Assembly (NCBI GenBank): GCA_937874275.1
Contig: CALNAU010000101.1
Coordinates: 1 to 64,000, forward strand
DNA from: an uncultured Clostridia bacterium
GTDB taxonomy: Bacteria; Bacillota; Clostridia; Christensenellales; Aristaeellaceae
Length of the DNA stretch: 64,000 bases
Reading direction: 5' to 3'
Part shown: positions 17,051 through 25,273 of the stretch, one piece after another
How positions within the stretch are numbered: the first letter of the stretch is position 1
Layout: every line of letters begins with the position of its first letter
The notes under the pieces: generated by a model
What the model saw: the letters and a program-made list of their open reading frames with translations, nothing else
Databases searched by the model: none
What the model was told of the DNA's origin: nothing
Made by a program: the position numbers and the translations under genes

Positions 17051-17834
17051 GGGATGCCTTCCTTTCAAATATGGTGCCGATGTCCGCGCCATCCAGCGCC
17101 TGGTAGATGTTTTCCGGCGGGGTGCCGTTCATCACGATGGTGGGGATGCCGTCCTGTTCCGCGATTTCGGCGGCGCGCAGCTTGGTTTCCATCCCGCCGG
17201 TGCCCAGCTCGCTGCCCGCACCCGTGCAGGCCCGGCGCAATTCGTCCGTTATTTCCTCCACCCGGGGGATGCGCCTGGCCTCGGGGTGCTTGCGCGGGTC
17301 GGCATCGTATAGGCCGTCGATGTCGCTGAGGATAATCAGCAAATCGGCGTGTATCAGCCGTGCCACAATGGCCGACAGGCTGTCGTTGTCGCCATAGACG
17401 ATTTCCTCCACCGCCACGGCGTCATTCTCGTTGATGATGGGCAGCACGCCCATCTCCAGCAGCCGGTCAAAGCAGGCAATCAGGTTGCCCCGGCGCTGCG
17501 CGTCCTCCACATCCTCCTTGGTGATGAGCAATTGGCCCACCTTGTGGCTGTACTCGGCGAACATCTTGTCGTACATGTACATCAGCTCGCACTGGCCCAC
17601 CGTGGCGCAGGCTTGCTTGCCCGGCGTGTCCTTGGGGCGGCCGGGCAGACCCAGCTTGCCCACCCCCACGCCAATGGCACCCGAGGTAACCAGCGCCACC
17701 TGGACGCCGCGGTTCATCACGTCACTGAGCACCCGCACCAGGTGCTCCATTTCCCGGATATTGGTGCGCCCGCTGGGGTGCGTCAGGGTGGAGGTACCCA
17801 CCTTGACCACAATGCGCCTGTACTGCTTTGCCAT
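17043..17834 (-). CDS. proB: Glutamate 5-kinase (no PUA domain)
   Basis: The first enzyme of proline synthesis, phosphorylating glutamate. It is 263 residues, matching the short ProB form: only the amino-acid-kinase domain (VVKVGTSTLTHP, VTSGAIGVGVGKLGLPGRP, FDRLLEMGVLPIINENDAV) without the C-terminal PUA domain found in the roughly 370-residue enterobacterial form. The start follows GGGAGG. Promoter and leader upstream are short, with no sign of a T-box. Confidence 0.96.
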   Translation of the reverse strand: MAKQYRRIVVKVGTSTLTHPSGRTNIREMEHLVRVLSDVMNRGVQVALVTSGAIGVGVGKLGLPGRPKDTPGKQACATVGQCELMYMYDKMFAEYSHKVGQLLITKEDVEDAQRRGNLIACFDRLLEMGVLPIINENDAVAVEEIVYGDNDSLSAIVARLIHADLLIILSDIDGLYDADPRKHPEARRIPRVEEITDELRRACTGAGSELGTGGMETKLRAAEIAEQDGIPTIVMNGTPPENIYQALDGADIGTIFERKASHA

Positions 17835-17908
17835 GCCGCCCTCCCAGAACTCCCCTGAACGTGTTCGGAATTGTAAAGACCATCCTAACGTTCAGCAACA
17901 ATGGCACA

Positions 17909-17937
17909 ATTATACGGATTGCTACATTAAAATGCAA
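17909..17937 (-). promoter_or_regulatory. Promoter for proBAC
   Basis: TTGCAT, 17-nt spacer, perfect TATAAT on the minus strand, giving a leader of about 68 nt to proB. Confidence 0.8.
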
Positions 17938-17962
17938 CAACGCGCAATGATGGCGAAAAGGA

Positions 17963-18307
17963 TTATATCGTAATCAGTTTTTCGTTGTTTTTGAGCACAT
18001 CGGTCAGCAGCGGGCCCCAGGAAACCACCTCGATATCCAGCGCCTGCAGGCGCTCCACCACCCCCAGTTCCCTGGCGCAGGCGATGCAGGCCGTCACATG
18101 CACGCCCACATGCTGCAGCACCTTCAGCTCCTCCTGGATGGCCGCGTCCTCGGCCACCAGCTTGGCTGTGGCGCCCCACACAATCAGCACGACCTTCTCC
18201 CACCAGCCGCGCAGCAGGCTGTTTTTGGCGTACATCATCACCATCAGCCGCGCGGTCAGCGGGTCGGCGTTGGTCCACAGGATATACAGGGTATTCTTTT
18301 CGTCCAT
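17963..18307 (-). CDS. DsrE-like small protein
   Basis: A 114-residue protein of the DsrE/DsrF-like fold: LYILWTNADPLTARLMVMMYA, then KVVLIVWGATAKLVAED, a Cys pair in VTACIACARELGV, and a C-terminal VSWGPLLTDVL. Family members relay sulfur or bind small ligands; the two Cys could hold a persulfide but this is not established. It stands between its own promoter and the proB promoter region, on the same strand as proBAC but separately promoted. Confidence 0.75.
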   Translation of the reverse strand: MDEKNTLYILWTNADPLTARLMVMMYAKNSLLRGWWEKVVLIVWGATAKLVAEDAAIQEELKVLQHVGVHVTACIACARELGVVERLQALDIEVVSWGPLLTDVLKNNEKLITI

Positions 18308-18331
18308 GGCGTTCGCCTCCCTTTGAAACTT

Positions 18332-18359
18332 ATCATACCACGCGAGGGTGGCCGGTCAA
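18332..18359 (-). promoter_or_regulatory. Promoter for DsrE-like gene
   Basis: TTGACC, 16-nt spacer, TATGAT with an extended TGG just before it, on the minus strand; leader about 18 nt with GGGAGG. Confidence 0.75.
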
Positions 18360-18381
18360 CCACCCGGCGCGGGCAATCATC

Positions 18382-18404
18382 AAAAAACCGGCCATCCGGC
18401 CGGT
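18382..18404 (-). terminator. Intrinsic terminator of the CapA-like gene
   Basis: Perfect 7-bp stem ACCGGCC/GGCCGGT with a 4-nt loop; six T follow on the minus strand. It lies 45 bp after the CapA-like stop. Confidence 0.88.
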
Positions 18405-18448
18405 AAAAAACACAAGGTTTATGCAAAGCGCTCCAATTGTTCTATCCG

Positions 18449-19513
18449 TTATTCGGCAGCACCCGCCGGGAACCGCATCACATCCGCAATCTCCAGCTCG
18501 CTGTCATCCTGAATGCGCTGCAATATGCGCGCCTTGTCCTCGCCCTCGGCGGGGATGGGGCGAAAGTCATTGGCCGGGCGTGAGCCGGTGGTGAACACCG
18601 GAATGAGCGTCAGCGTGGTCTCCCGCAGCGCGGTGCCGTCAAAATCCAGCCGTACCTGCACCATGAAGGCCTCAAACTCGGTCAGCTTCAGGTTGCCGCC
18701 GAACACAAAATTGCCCAGGGAGTAGACAATCAGGCCGTTGTTATACTGCTCGATGCCCTGCACCACATGGGGGTGCGCGCCGATGATCAAGTCGGCCCCG
18801 GCGTCAATGATTTCATGGGCCATGCGGGTCTGCAGCTTGTTATGGTGGTTGTCGTACTCCTTGCCGGCGTGGATGGTGTAGACGATGTAGTGGCAGCCCT
18901 GCTCCTTTAGCTGCTGAATTTCCTCGCCCGGCAGATTGGGCTTCTGGCGGAAGGTGGTCTCCCGAATGCCGCCAAAGCCGATTTTGAGGCCGTCCTTCTC
19001 CCACACATACAGGTCGCCGTAGCCAAAGTAGGGGATGCCGTTGTCCTCCAGCGCCTTCTTGGTGGTGCGGCGGCCGGCGTTGCCATAGTCGCGCACATGG
19101 TTGTTGGCCAGGCCCGCCAGCTCGATGCTGCCGGCAGGCAGAATCTGGGCAAAGTCGGTCGGCCCGCGGAACCAGTGCAGCTTACCCTCCTCGCGTCCCG
19201 CGCGGTCATCCTTCAGCACGCCCTCCAGGTTAATCACGCTCAGGTCGTCGGCGCTGAGGATGTGCTGCACGCCCGAAAAGGGCCACGCGTAGCCCTCATC
19301 CTGGATGGCGGTATCAAAGCTTTCGGGCAGCTTGCGGCTTTTCTCCTCGCTGCCGATGATGCAGTCGCCCATGAAGGTCATGGTGAGGGAGGTTGGCCCG
19401 AAGGGCGCGGGGCTGATAGCCGCCGGCTCCTCAGGCAGCGCTGCCGGCGCCAGAAGGCACAGCAGCAGGGACAGGCACAGTATGTGAAATAAAGGGGAGC
19501 GGTGTTTCTTCAA
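18449..19513 (-). CDS. Exported CapA-family (PGA_cap) protein
   Basis: A 354-residue protein with a signal peptide (FHILCLSLLLCLLAPAALP) and a PGA_cap metallophosphoesterase-like domain. Its marks are TMTFMGDCIIG, VINLEGVL, LAGLANNHVRDYG, DLIIGAHPHVVQG and IVYSLGNFVFG. CapA proteins of poly-gamma-glutamate systems belong to this family, but no capB or capC lies nearby, so it is more likely a stand-alone surface enzyme. The start is TTG at 19513 behind AAAGGAAG; no better ATG exists. It is second in an operon with the zinc-ribbon membrane protein 31 bp upstream. Confidence 0.85.
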   Translation of the reverse strand: MKKHRSPLFHILCLSLLLCLLAPAALPEEPAAISPAPFGPTSLTMTFMGDCIIGSEEKSRKLPESFDTAIQDEGYAWPFSGVQHILSADDLSVINLEGVLKDDRAGREEGKLHWFRGPTDFAQILPAGSIELAGLANNHVRDYGNAGRRTTKKALEDNGIPYFGYGDLYVWEKDGLKIGFGGIRETTFRQKPNLPGEEIQQLKEQGCHYIVYTIHAGKEYDNHHNKLQTRMAHEIIDAGADLIIGAHPHVVQGIEQYNNGLIVYSLGNFVFGGNLKLTEFEAFMVQVRLDFDGTALRETTLTLIPVFTTGSRPANDFRPIPAEGEDKARILQRIQDDSELEIADVMRFPAGAAE

Positions 19514-19544
19514 CAGTCTTCCTTTCGGTTCTGTGGGGAAGGGG

Positions 19545-20195
19545 TTACTTCTTCAGTTTGATTTTCGCCGCCACCATCTGCGCCGCGCCGTCATACTCTT
19601 CGCGCGGGATGTGCAGCGTCATGAAAACAAAGGCATAGGGGCGAAACAGCTTGATGCGTCCGGCCCGCGGGCGCAGGGCGTAGCGCTTGGCGTCCTGCCA
19701 CACCAGATACTCCTCGTGCGCCATCATGAAGGGGACGCCGTCCGCGTTTTGCTGGATGGCGCGCTTGTCGTAGCGCAGGCCGCGCGACCAGCAGTGCAGC
19801 CGGGTGGGCTTAATCCATGTGCGTTTGAGCGCGCCCTTGGGGTCCAGCACATACTGCACGTTCTCATGTCCCTGCATGGCTAATACCAGCAGGGCGATGG
19901 CCACAGCACCCATGAAAGCCTGCACCATCGCGGGCAGAATGCCCGAATTGGTCAGGAAGCTCATCGCCTGGGCGCCGGTGAGGATATACTCCATCACAAA
20001 CATCACCACAATCAGCACCGCCAGCGCAATCACCGGGATGCGCAGCACCCGGCCCAGCTTGACCACGTCGCCCAGCGGCAGGCGGTAGTCGCTCCATATA
20101 TAGCGCGCGGCCGTGCCCGGCAGGTTTTTGCCGCAGCTGTCGCAGGTGTTGTGCATGTTCTGGCGCTGGCATTTGGCGCAGTAGTAGATCAGCAT
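19545..20195 (-). CDS. Zinc-ribbon membrane protein of unknown function
   Basis: A 216-residue protein with an N-terminal four-cysteine zinc ribbon (C6, C9, C18, C21: CAKC then CDSC). Two predicted membrane helices follow at about 55-75 and 95-115 (IPVIALAVLIVVMFVMEYIL; MVQAFMGAVAIALLVLAM). The C-terminal part is a soluble cytoplasmic segment of about 100 residues rich in basic and aromatic residues. I do not recognise this part. ATG at 20195 follows AGGAGG. It leads an operon with the CapA-like gene, so the two may act together at the envelope. Confidence 0.65.
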   Translation of the reverse strand: MLIYYCAKCQRQNMHNTCDSCGKNLPGTAARYIWSDYRLPLGDVVKLGRVLRIPVIALAVLIVVMFVMEYILTGAQAMSFLTNSGILPAMVQAFMGAVAIALLVLAMQGHENVQYVLDPKGALKRTWIKPTRLHCWSRGLRYDKRAIQQNADGVPFMMAHEEYLVWQDAKRYALRPRAGRIKLFRPYAFVFMTLHIPREEYDGAAQMVAAKIKLKK

Positions 20196-20222
20196 ACTTC
20201 CTCCTGGTGAATGTCGCTTTTC

Positions 20223-20252
20223 AGTATACCAGACCGGGCGGCGGCGGGGCAA
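20223..20252 (-). promoter_or_regulatory. Promoter for zinc-ribbon/CapA operon
   Basis: TTGCCC, 18-nt spacer, TATACT with an extended TGG before the -10, minus strand. Confidence 0.6.
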
Positions 20253-20308
20253 ATGCGGCGCTTGATTGTTACAACAGGATTTGTGATAGATTCCACAAGC
20301 CCTTTTGC

Positions 20309-20338
20309 TTGACATGGCGTTTGTGGTTGACTTATGAT
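20309..20338 (+). promoter_or_regulatory. Promoter for the ABC importer operon
   Basis: TTGACA, 18-nt spacer, TATGAT on the plus strand; leader of about 107 nt with AAGGAGG before the binding-protein gene. Confidence 0.72.
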
Positions 20339-20451
20339 AATGGAGACACAGGAACCTATATCTATGGCGGCATGATTGGATGCTGTCAACTTGGTGGACA
20401 TGCTCAGCGCAGATTGGCGCTGTTGCATCAATAGCATAAGGAGGACCCAAG

Positions 20452-21726
20452 ATGAAGAGACTCTTTGCCCTCGTACTCAGCCTGGCGCTGCTGCTGTCGC
20501 TGGCGCCCGTGCAGGCGGAAAAGCCTTTTGAAGGCACCGAGCTGCGCGTGCTGCTGGCCAACCACATGTGGTCCAACGCCCTGGAACCGCACCTGAAGGA
20601 GTTTACCGACCTGACGGGCATCAAGCTCAACGTGGAGATGTACGCCGAGGATCAGCTCAGCCAGAAGCTGGCCATCGAGCTGGCCGGCCAGAGCAAGGAC
20701 CTGGACGTGTTCATGACCCGTCCGCTGCAGGAAGCCAAGCAGATGATTGCCAATGGCTGGCTGTACGATGTGACCCCCCTGCTGAACGACCCGGAGATGG
20801 ACAAGGCCGACTTCTTTGAGGCCACGCTGGCGCTGTACAACAACGGCGAGCAGTACTATGGCATCCCGCTGGTCACCGAGCGGGAAATCCTCTACTACCG
20901 CACCGACCTGTTTGAGGAGGCCGGCATCGCCGTGCCCACCACGCTGGACGAGCTGTGGGCCGCCGCTGAGGCGCTGACCGATGTGGATGCCGGCATCTAC
21001 GGCATCGTGTCCCGCGGCCTGACCGCCGCCGCCGTCACCCAGTTCTCGGGCTACCTGTACTCCATGGGCGGCGACTGGATGGATGCCGAGGGCAACGCCG
21101 CCATCAACAGCCCCGAGGCCGTCAAGGCGCTCAAGTTCTACGGCGACATGCTGCGTGAGTTCGGACCTCCCGGTGTCACCGCCATGCACTGGCAGCAGTG
21201 CGCCGCGCTGTATGCCTCCGGCAAGGCCGCCATGTACACCGAGGCCGACGCCATCTTCAACAACGCTGTCAACGCGGCCGAGTCCGTGGTGGCCGACAAG
21301 ACCGGCTACGCCCTGTTCCCGGGTGACAGCTTCTACAACATCCCCTCCTGGGGCCTGTCCATGGGCGCCTTCACCGAGAAGGCTGACGCCGCCACGGCCT
21401 TCATCAAGTGGGCCGCCGGCAAGGACATGACCGCCACCCTGCAGGCCGCCGGCGTGCCCGGCGCGCGCGTGTCGGTCTACGGCATCCCGGAGGCCAACGT
21501 GGCCTTCCCGCCGCAGCTGGTTGAAGTCATCGCCGCTGCCGGCACCAAGAACACCAAGGGCTATGACCGCCCGCTGATTACCTCCGTCTCCAAGGCCCGC
21601 GATTACATCGGCCAGGCCATCGTTGCCGCCATTGAGGGCGGGGACGTGGAGGCCGCCGCTGAGGAAGCCAACCGCCGCTTCCAGTCCGTCATCGAAGAGG
21701 ACCGCGCTGCCGAACAGAAACAATAA
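20452..21726 (+). CDS. Extracellular solute-binding protein, sugar ABC importer
   Basis: A 424-residue family 1 solute-binding protein. The signal peptide (MKRLFALVLSLALLLSLAP) ends in VQA-EK, a signal peptidase I site, with no lipobox cysteine. Binding-protein features include LTGIKLNVEMY, GIPLVTEREILYYRTDLFEEAG, TTLDELWAAAEALT and GKAAMYTEADAIF. Family 1 proteins mostly bind sugars or oligosaccharides; the ligand is unknown. It is followed by a hairpin and two permease genes, the usual order with extra expression of the binding protein. No ATPase is encoded here, so a shared MsmK-type ATPase elsewhere is expected. Confidence 0.88.
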   Translation: MKRLFALVLSLALLLSLAPVQAEKPFEGTELRVLLANHMWSNALEPHLKEFTDLTGIKLNVEMYAEDQLSQKLAIELAGQSKDLDVFMTRPLQEAKQMIANGWLYDVTPLLNDPEMDKADFFEATLALYNNGEQYYGIPLVTEREILYYRTDLFEEAGIAVPTTLDELWAAAEALTDVDAGIYGIVSRGLTAAAVTQFSGYLYSMGGDWMDAEGNAAINSPEAVKALKFYGDMLREFGPPGVTAMHWQQCAALYASGKAAMYTEADAIFNNAVNAAESVVADKTGYALFPGDSFYNIPSWGLSMGAFTEKADAATAFIKWAAGKDMTATLQAAGVPGARVSVYGIPEANVAFPPQLVEVIAAAGTKNTKGYDRPLITSVSKARDYIGQAIVAAIEGGDVEAAAEEANRRFQSVIEEDRAAEQKQ

Positions 21727-21736
21727 ACCCACCAAA

Positions 21737-21764
21737 GGGGCTGCCGCTTGTTTGCGGCAGCCCC
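21737..21764 (+). terminator. Intercistronic hairpin (partial terminator)
   Basis: A perfect 11-bp stem GGGGCTGCCGC/GCGGCAGCCCC with a 6-nt loop, 10 bp after the binding-protein stop. It is followed only by TGTCCCGTTTT, so it probably stabilises or partially terminates the message, favouring the binding protein over the permeases. Confidence 0.75.
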
Positions 21765-21807
21765 TGTCCCGTTTTGGCGCTGCCGATTGTTTGGGAGGTC
21801 TGTGCCT

Positions 21808-22686
21808 ATGAGCCGTTGGGTGGATAAACACCTGAAAATCATTTTTATTACGCCCTGCCTGCTGTTTATTTTGTTCATGGTGGTGTTTCCCTTGGGGTAC
21901 AACATTTACATGAGCACCAGCAAGTGGAGCATGTCTGCGCTGTCCAGCCCGGAGTTTGTGGGCGCCAGCAACTACCTGATGCTGTTCCGCTCGCCCCGCT
22001 TCTGGAGCGCGGTGGGCCGCACGCTGTACTACGCCTTTGTGGCGGTGGGCATCCAGACGCTGCTGGGCATCGGCATCGCCCAGATGCTCAACCGCAGCTT
22101 CTTTGGCAAGGGCGTGGCCAAGACCCTGTTTTTGCTGCCGGTGGTCGCCACCCCGGTGGCCGTGGGCATGGTGTGGCAGATGATTTACGAGCCCACCATC
22201 GGCCTGGGCAACGCCATTTTGACCGGCATGGGCTTCCCCCGCCAGCTGTTTCTGGGCTCGTCGGCCTCGGCGCTCAACGCGCTGATTTTCATCGACGTGT
22301 GGGAGTGGACGCCCATGGTGATGCTGATGGTGCTGGCCGGCATGGTGGCCATCCCCAAGGACCCGTATGAGTCCGCCGTGGTGGATGGGGCCACCGCCTT
22401 TCAGCGCTTCCGCTACATCACGCTGCCGCTGGCCAGCCCCACCATTCTGGTGGCGGTGCTGCTGCGGCTGATAGATGCCATCAAAACCTTTGACATCATC
22501 TACGCCACCACCAAGGGCGGGCCGGGCTTCGCCACGGAAACCATCAACATCTACGCCACGCTGGCCACCTTCCAGTACTACAGCTTTGGTGAGGGAGCGG
22601 CGATTACCATGTGCTTCTTCGTCATCGTGATGAGCATGGCCATCATGTTCAACGCGGCCAAGAAGCGGGTGGAGGTGGAGTACTGA
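21808..22686 (+). CDS. ABC sugar importer permease (MalF/UgpA-type)
   Basis: A 292-residue inner-membrane permease with six membrane segments, the first at about 8-30. The EAA loop that meets the ATPase is YESAVVDGATAFQRFRYITL. The phrase AIKTFDIIYATTKGGPG is typical of the MalF-like half. The start follows GGGAGG. Its stop TGA overlaps the start ATG of the next permease by one base, so the pair is coupled and should assemble as a heterodimer. Confidence 0.92.
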   Translation: MSRWVDKHLKIIFITPCLLFILFMVVFPLGYNIYMSTSKWSMSALSSPEFVGASNYLMLFRSPRFWSAVGRTLYYAFVAVGIQTLLGIGIAQMLNRSFFGKGVAKTLFLLPVVATPVAVGMVWQMIYEPTIGLGNAILTGMGFPRQLFLGSSASALNALIFIDVWEWTPMVMLMVLAGMVAIPKDPYESAVVDGATAFQRFRYITLPLASPTILVAVLLRLIDAIKTFDIIYATTKGGPGFATETINIYATLATFQYYSFGEGAAITMCFFVIVMSMAIMFNAAKKRVEVEY

Positions 22687-23837
22687 TGTTGACCAAACGC
22701 AAAAACCCATTCGCCAGCACCGGGAAAAATGTGCTGACCGTGCTGGGCGTGCTGCTGTTTATTATCGGCGTGGTGCTGGCCTGGCGCGGCTGGGGCACCA
22801 CCGTCAAGGTGGGCAACTATGCGGATACCCTGGGGGTAGACCGCGGCACCTTGAGCGAGATTCGCCGCGATGTGGAGGACCTGGGCGACGATTACCGCAA
22901 GGCGACCATTGAGCAGAAGTACAATATCCGCATCGGCCGGCTAAGCATGAAGTCCATCCCCTCCACCGGCCAGATGGCGTCCGCGCCCTGGCTGCTGGGC
23001 CTGGGCATCCTGCTGATGGCGGGCAGCCTGTTCCTGCCGCAGGTGGGCAAGTATGTGTTGATTTATGGTGTGCTGCTGGTGACGGTGTTCCCTTTCTTCT
23101 GGATGGTGCTGGCCTCGTTCAAAAACAACGTGGACATCATCGACGCCACCCGCGGCATGTTCGATTTCACGCCCACCACGCGCAACTATGAGTCCGTCTT
23201 TGAACAATATAATTTCATACGTCCCACCATCAACAGCTTCTATGTGGCGCTGATGTCCACAGGCCTGGGGCTCATCATCGGCCTGCCTGCGGCCTATGCG
23301 GTCGCCCGCTGGCGGTTGTACAAAATCAGCCTGGTCATCCTAGTGGTGCGCATGATTCCGGGCATCACCTTCCTGGTGCCCTGGTATTTGCTGTTCCTGC
23401 AGCTGGGCCTCACCAACACCTTCACCGCGCTCATCATGAGCCACCTGCTGGTGGCCCTGCCCTTCATCATCTGGATCATGGTGCCCTTTTTCGGCAATGT
23501 GCCCCGCGAGCTGGAGGAGGCCGCCTGGGTGGATGGCAGCGCCCAATGGCGCACCTTCCTCACCATGGTGCTGCCGGTGTCCGTGCCGGGCATCCTGACG
23601 GCCTCGCTGCTGGCGTTCATTTTCTCGTGGAACAACTTCATGTTCTCCCTCACCTTGTCCGGCGCCAAGACTGCCACACTGCCCATCGCCATCTATGGCT
23701 TCGTGGGCTATGCTTCGGTGGATTGGGGCGGCCTGATGGCGGCAGCCGTGTTCATCACCCTGCCCATCATTCTGCTGAGCATGTTCATGCAGAAGTACAT
23801 CATCTCCGGCCTGACCGCCGGCGCGGTGAAGGGATAA
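22686..23837 (+). CDS. ABC sugar importer permease (MalG/UgpE-type) with N-terminal extension
   Basis: A 383-residue permease, about 100 residues longer than usual MalG-type proteins. The C-terminal part is standard: TVFPFFWMVLASFKNN, the EAA loop LEEAAWVDGSAQWRTFLTMVLP, and the end FMQKYIISGLTAGAVKG. The extension has one extra helix at about 16-36, a polar segment of about 60 residues (DTLGVDRGTLSEIRRDVEDL), and a second helix at about 98-117. The extension could contact the binding protein outside the cell. The start overlaps the previous stop (TGATG). Confidence 0.9.
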   Translation: MLTKRKNPFASTGKNVLTVLGVLLFIIGVVLAWRGWGTTVKVGNYADTLGVDRGTLSEIRRDVEDLGDDYRKATIEQKYNIRIGRLSMKSIPSTGQMASAPWLLGLGILLMAGSLFLPQVGKYVLIYGVLLVTVFPFFWMVLASFKNNVDIIDATRGMFDFTPTTRNYESVFEQYNFIRPTINSFYVALMSTGLGLIIGLPAAYAVARWRLYKISLVILVVRMIPGITFLVPWYLLFLQLGLTNTFTALIMSHLLVALPFIIWIMVPFFGNVPRELEEAAWVDGSAQWRTFLTMVLPVSVPGILTASLLAFIFSWNNFMFSLTLSGAKTATLPIAIYGFVGYASVDWGGLMAAAVFITLPIILLSMFMQKYIISGLTAGAVKG

Positions 23838-23916
23838 GGGTGGAGATGGGAAACGCTTGGGCCCTATCTTGGAAGCGAGGGCCCAATCCCCCAAAAACTT
23901 TCATGGTGTCTTTTCC

Positions 23917-23939
23917 AAAGCAACATCGCGTTGCTTTTT
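23917..23939 (+). terminator. Intrinsic terminator of the ABC importer operon
   Basis: Stem AAAGCAAC/GTTGCTTT with a 5-nt loop and a five-T run, about 80 bp after the permease stop. Confidence 0.82.
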
Positions 23940-23988
23940 CTTGATGGGAAGGGCTGGTATGATTTGCGTGAAAGGGGGGGGCGAGAAA

Positions 23989-24450
23989 ATGACCATCGGT
24001 GAGTCGCTCAAATCGCTGCGCGAGCAGCATGGTTTCACGCAAGAAGAATTGGCCCACAGGCTGCACATCACCCGCCAGGCGGTCAGCCGGTGGGAGAACG
24101 GCGAGACCGAGCCCAACACGGAATCCCTCAAGCTGATTTCCCGCCTGTTTGGCGTATCCATCAACACCCTGCTGGGGGCGCCACGGCAGCTTATCTGCCA
24201 GTGCTGCGGCATGCCGCTGCATGAGGATGAGTTCATCAGCCGCGAGCCCGACGGCAGCCTGCGGGAGGACTACTGCCGCTGGTGCTATATGGATGGCGGC
24301 TTTGTCTACCAAGACCTGGACAGCGTCATCCACGCCTGCGTGCCCAACATGGTCAAGCAGTATGATATGAGCGAGCAAGCCGCTCGGCGCATGCTGCTGG
24401 ACACCCTGCCCGGGCTTGCCCACTGGCGCGGGACGGCGCGGGAGGAATGA
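23989..24450 (+). CDS. XRE-type HTH regulator with zinc ribbon
   Basis: A 153-residue protein. Residues about 3-58 form a Cro/CI-type helix-turn-helix (LKSLREQHGFTQEELAHRLH, QAVSRWENGETEPN). A small zinc-ribbon domain follows (C-x2-C in CQCCGMPL and CRWC), a combination common in Firmicutes. The start is taken at 23989 after a G-rich site (AAAGGGGGGG); an ATG 30 bp upstream in frame is possible. The next gene, a GNAT-YoaP protein, begins 4 bp after the stop, so this regulator may control or be co-expressed with it. Confidence 0.82.
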   Translation: MTIGESLKSLREQHGFTQEELAHRLHITRQAVSRWENGETEPNTESLKLISRLFGVSINTLLGAPRQLICQCCGMPLHEDEFISREPDGSLREDYCRWCYMDGGFVYQDLDSVIHACVPNMVKQYDMSEQAARRMLLDTLPGLAHWRGTAREE

Positions 24451-24454
24451 CCTG

Positions 24455-25207
24455 ATGGACAGCACCTATATCACCCTGACCCCAGATAACCTGGCGCGTG
24501 AGCACCTGTGCTGCGCCATCGCCGACAAGCGGCATCAGCAGGGCGTGGCGGACAAAAAGACATGGCTGGCTACGCGAGTGCCGCAGGGCCATGTGTTTCG
24601 CAAGCTGGATGCGCGGGGCAAGGTGTTCATCGAGTACGCGCCGCTGGAACAAGCGTGGGTTTCGGTGGAAGGCCCTGGTTACCTGTATATCCACTGCCTG
24701 TGGGTGTCGGGCAGCTACAAGGGCAAAGGCCACGGCGGTGCTCTGCTGGATAGTTGTATTCAGGAAGCGCGGGCACAGGGAAGCGCCGGCGTATGTGTGC
24801 TCAGCGCCGACAGAAAAAAGCCGTTTTTGTCCGAGAAGGGCATTTTTGTCAAGCACGGCTTTGAGGTGGTGGATACGCTGCCCGGCGGGTACGAGTTGCT
24901 GGCCCTCTCATTGGACGGCAGCAAACCGCGCTTTGCCGATACGGCCAGGGCCATGCGCATCCCGGAGCAGGATTTGACCATCTACCACTCGCCCCAGTGT
25001 CCCTACATCGCCGATTGTCTGCAGCAGGTGCGGGCTGTGTGCGAGCGGGAGGGCATTCCCTTGCGGCTAATCCCGGTGGAAAGCGCCGCCCAGGCCAAGG
25101 CGCTGCCCGGTGTATTCAACAACTGGGCTGTGTTTTACAAGGGCCGGTTTCAAACCTTGCACCTGCTCAACGAGGGGTATCTGATGAAAATGCTGGCGAG
25201 CGCGTAG
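24455..25207 (+). CDS. GNAT acetyltransferase with YoaP domain
   Basis: A 250-residue protein. An N-terminal GNAT fold (about 1-150) has the acetyl-CoA loop region at LWVSGSYKGKGHGGALLDSC. A thioredoxin-like segment follows (TIYHSPQCPYIADCLQQV) and a C-terminal YoaP-type tail (VFYKGRFQTLHLLNEGYLMK). YoaP-like proteins are acetyltransferases of unknown substrate. The start follows GGAGGAA in a 4-bp gap after the XRE gene. Confidence 0.8.
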   Translation: MDSTYITLTPDNLAREHLCCAIADKRHQQGVADKKTWLATRVPQGHVFRKLDARGKVFIEYAPLEQAWVSVEGPGYLYIHCLWVSGSYKGKGHGGALLDSCIQEARAQGSAGVCVLSADRKKPFLSEKGIFVKHGFEVVDTLPGGYELLALSLDGSKPRFADTARAMRIPEQDLTIYHSPQCPYIADCLQQVRAVCEREGIPLRLIPVESAAQAKALPGVFNNWAVFYKGRFQTLHLLNEGYLMKMLASA

Positions 25208-25273
25208 CGGCTGGTTTGTCTCTAATCAAGCGGGCGTGGTATACTCATGGCACCACTGAGTACCAAGGAGCGC

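Noticed and set aside
17835..17962. T-box or proline riboswitch before proB
   Set aside because: The leader is only about 68 nt with no T-box features.
18449..19513. Poly-gamma-glutamate capsule operon
   Set aside because: Only a CapA-like protein is present; no capB or capC homologue lies beside it.
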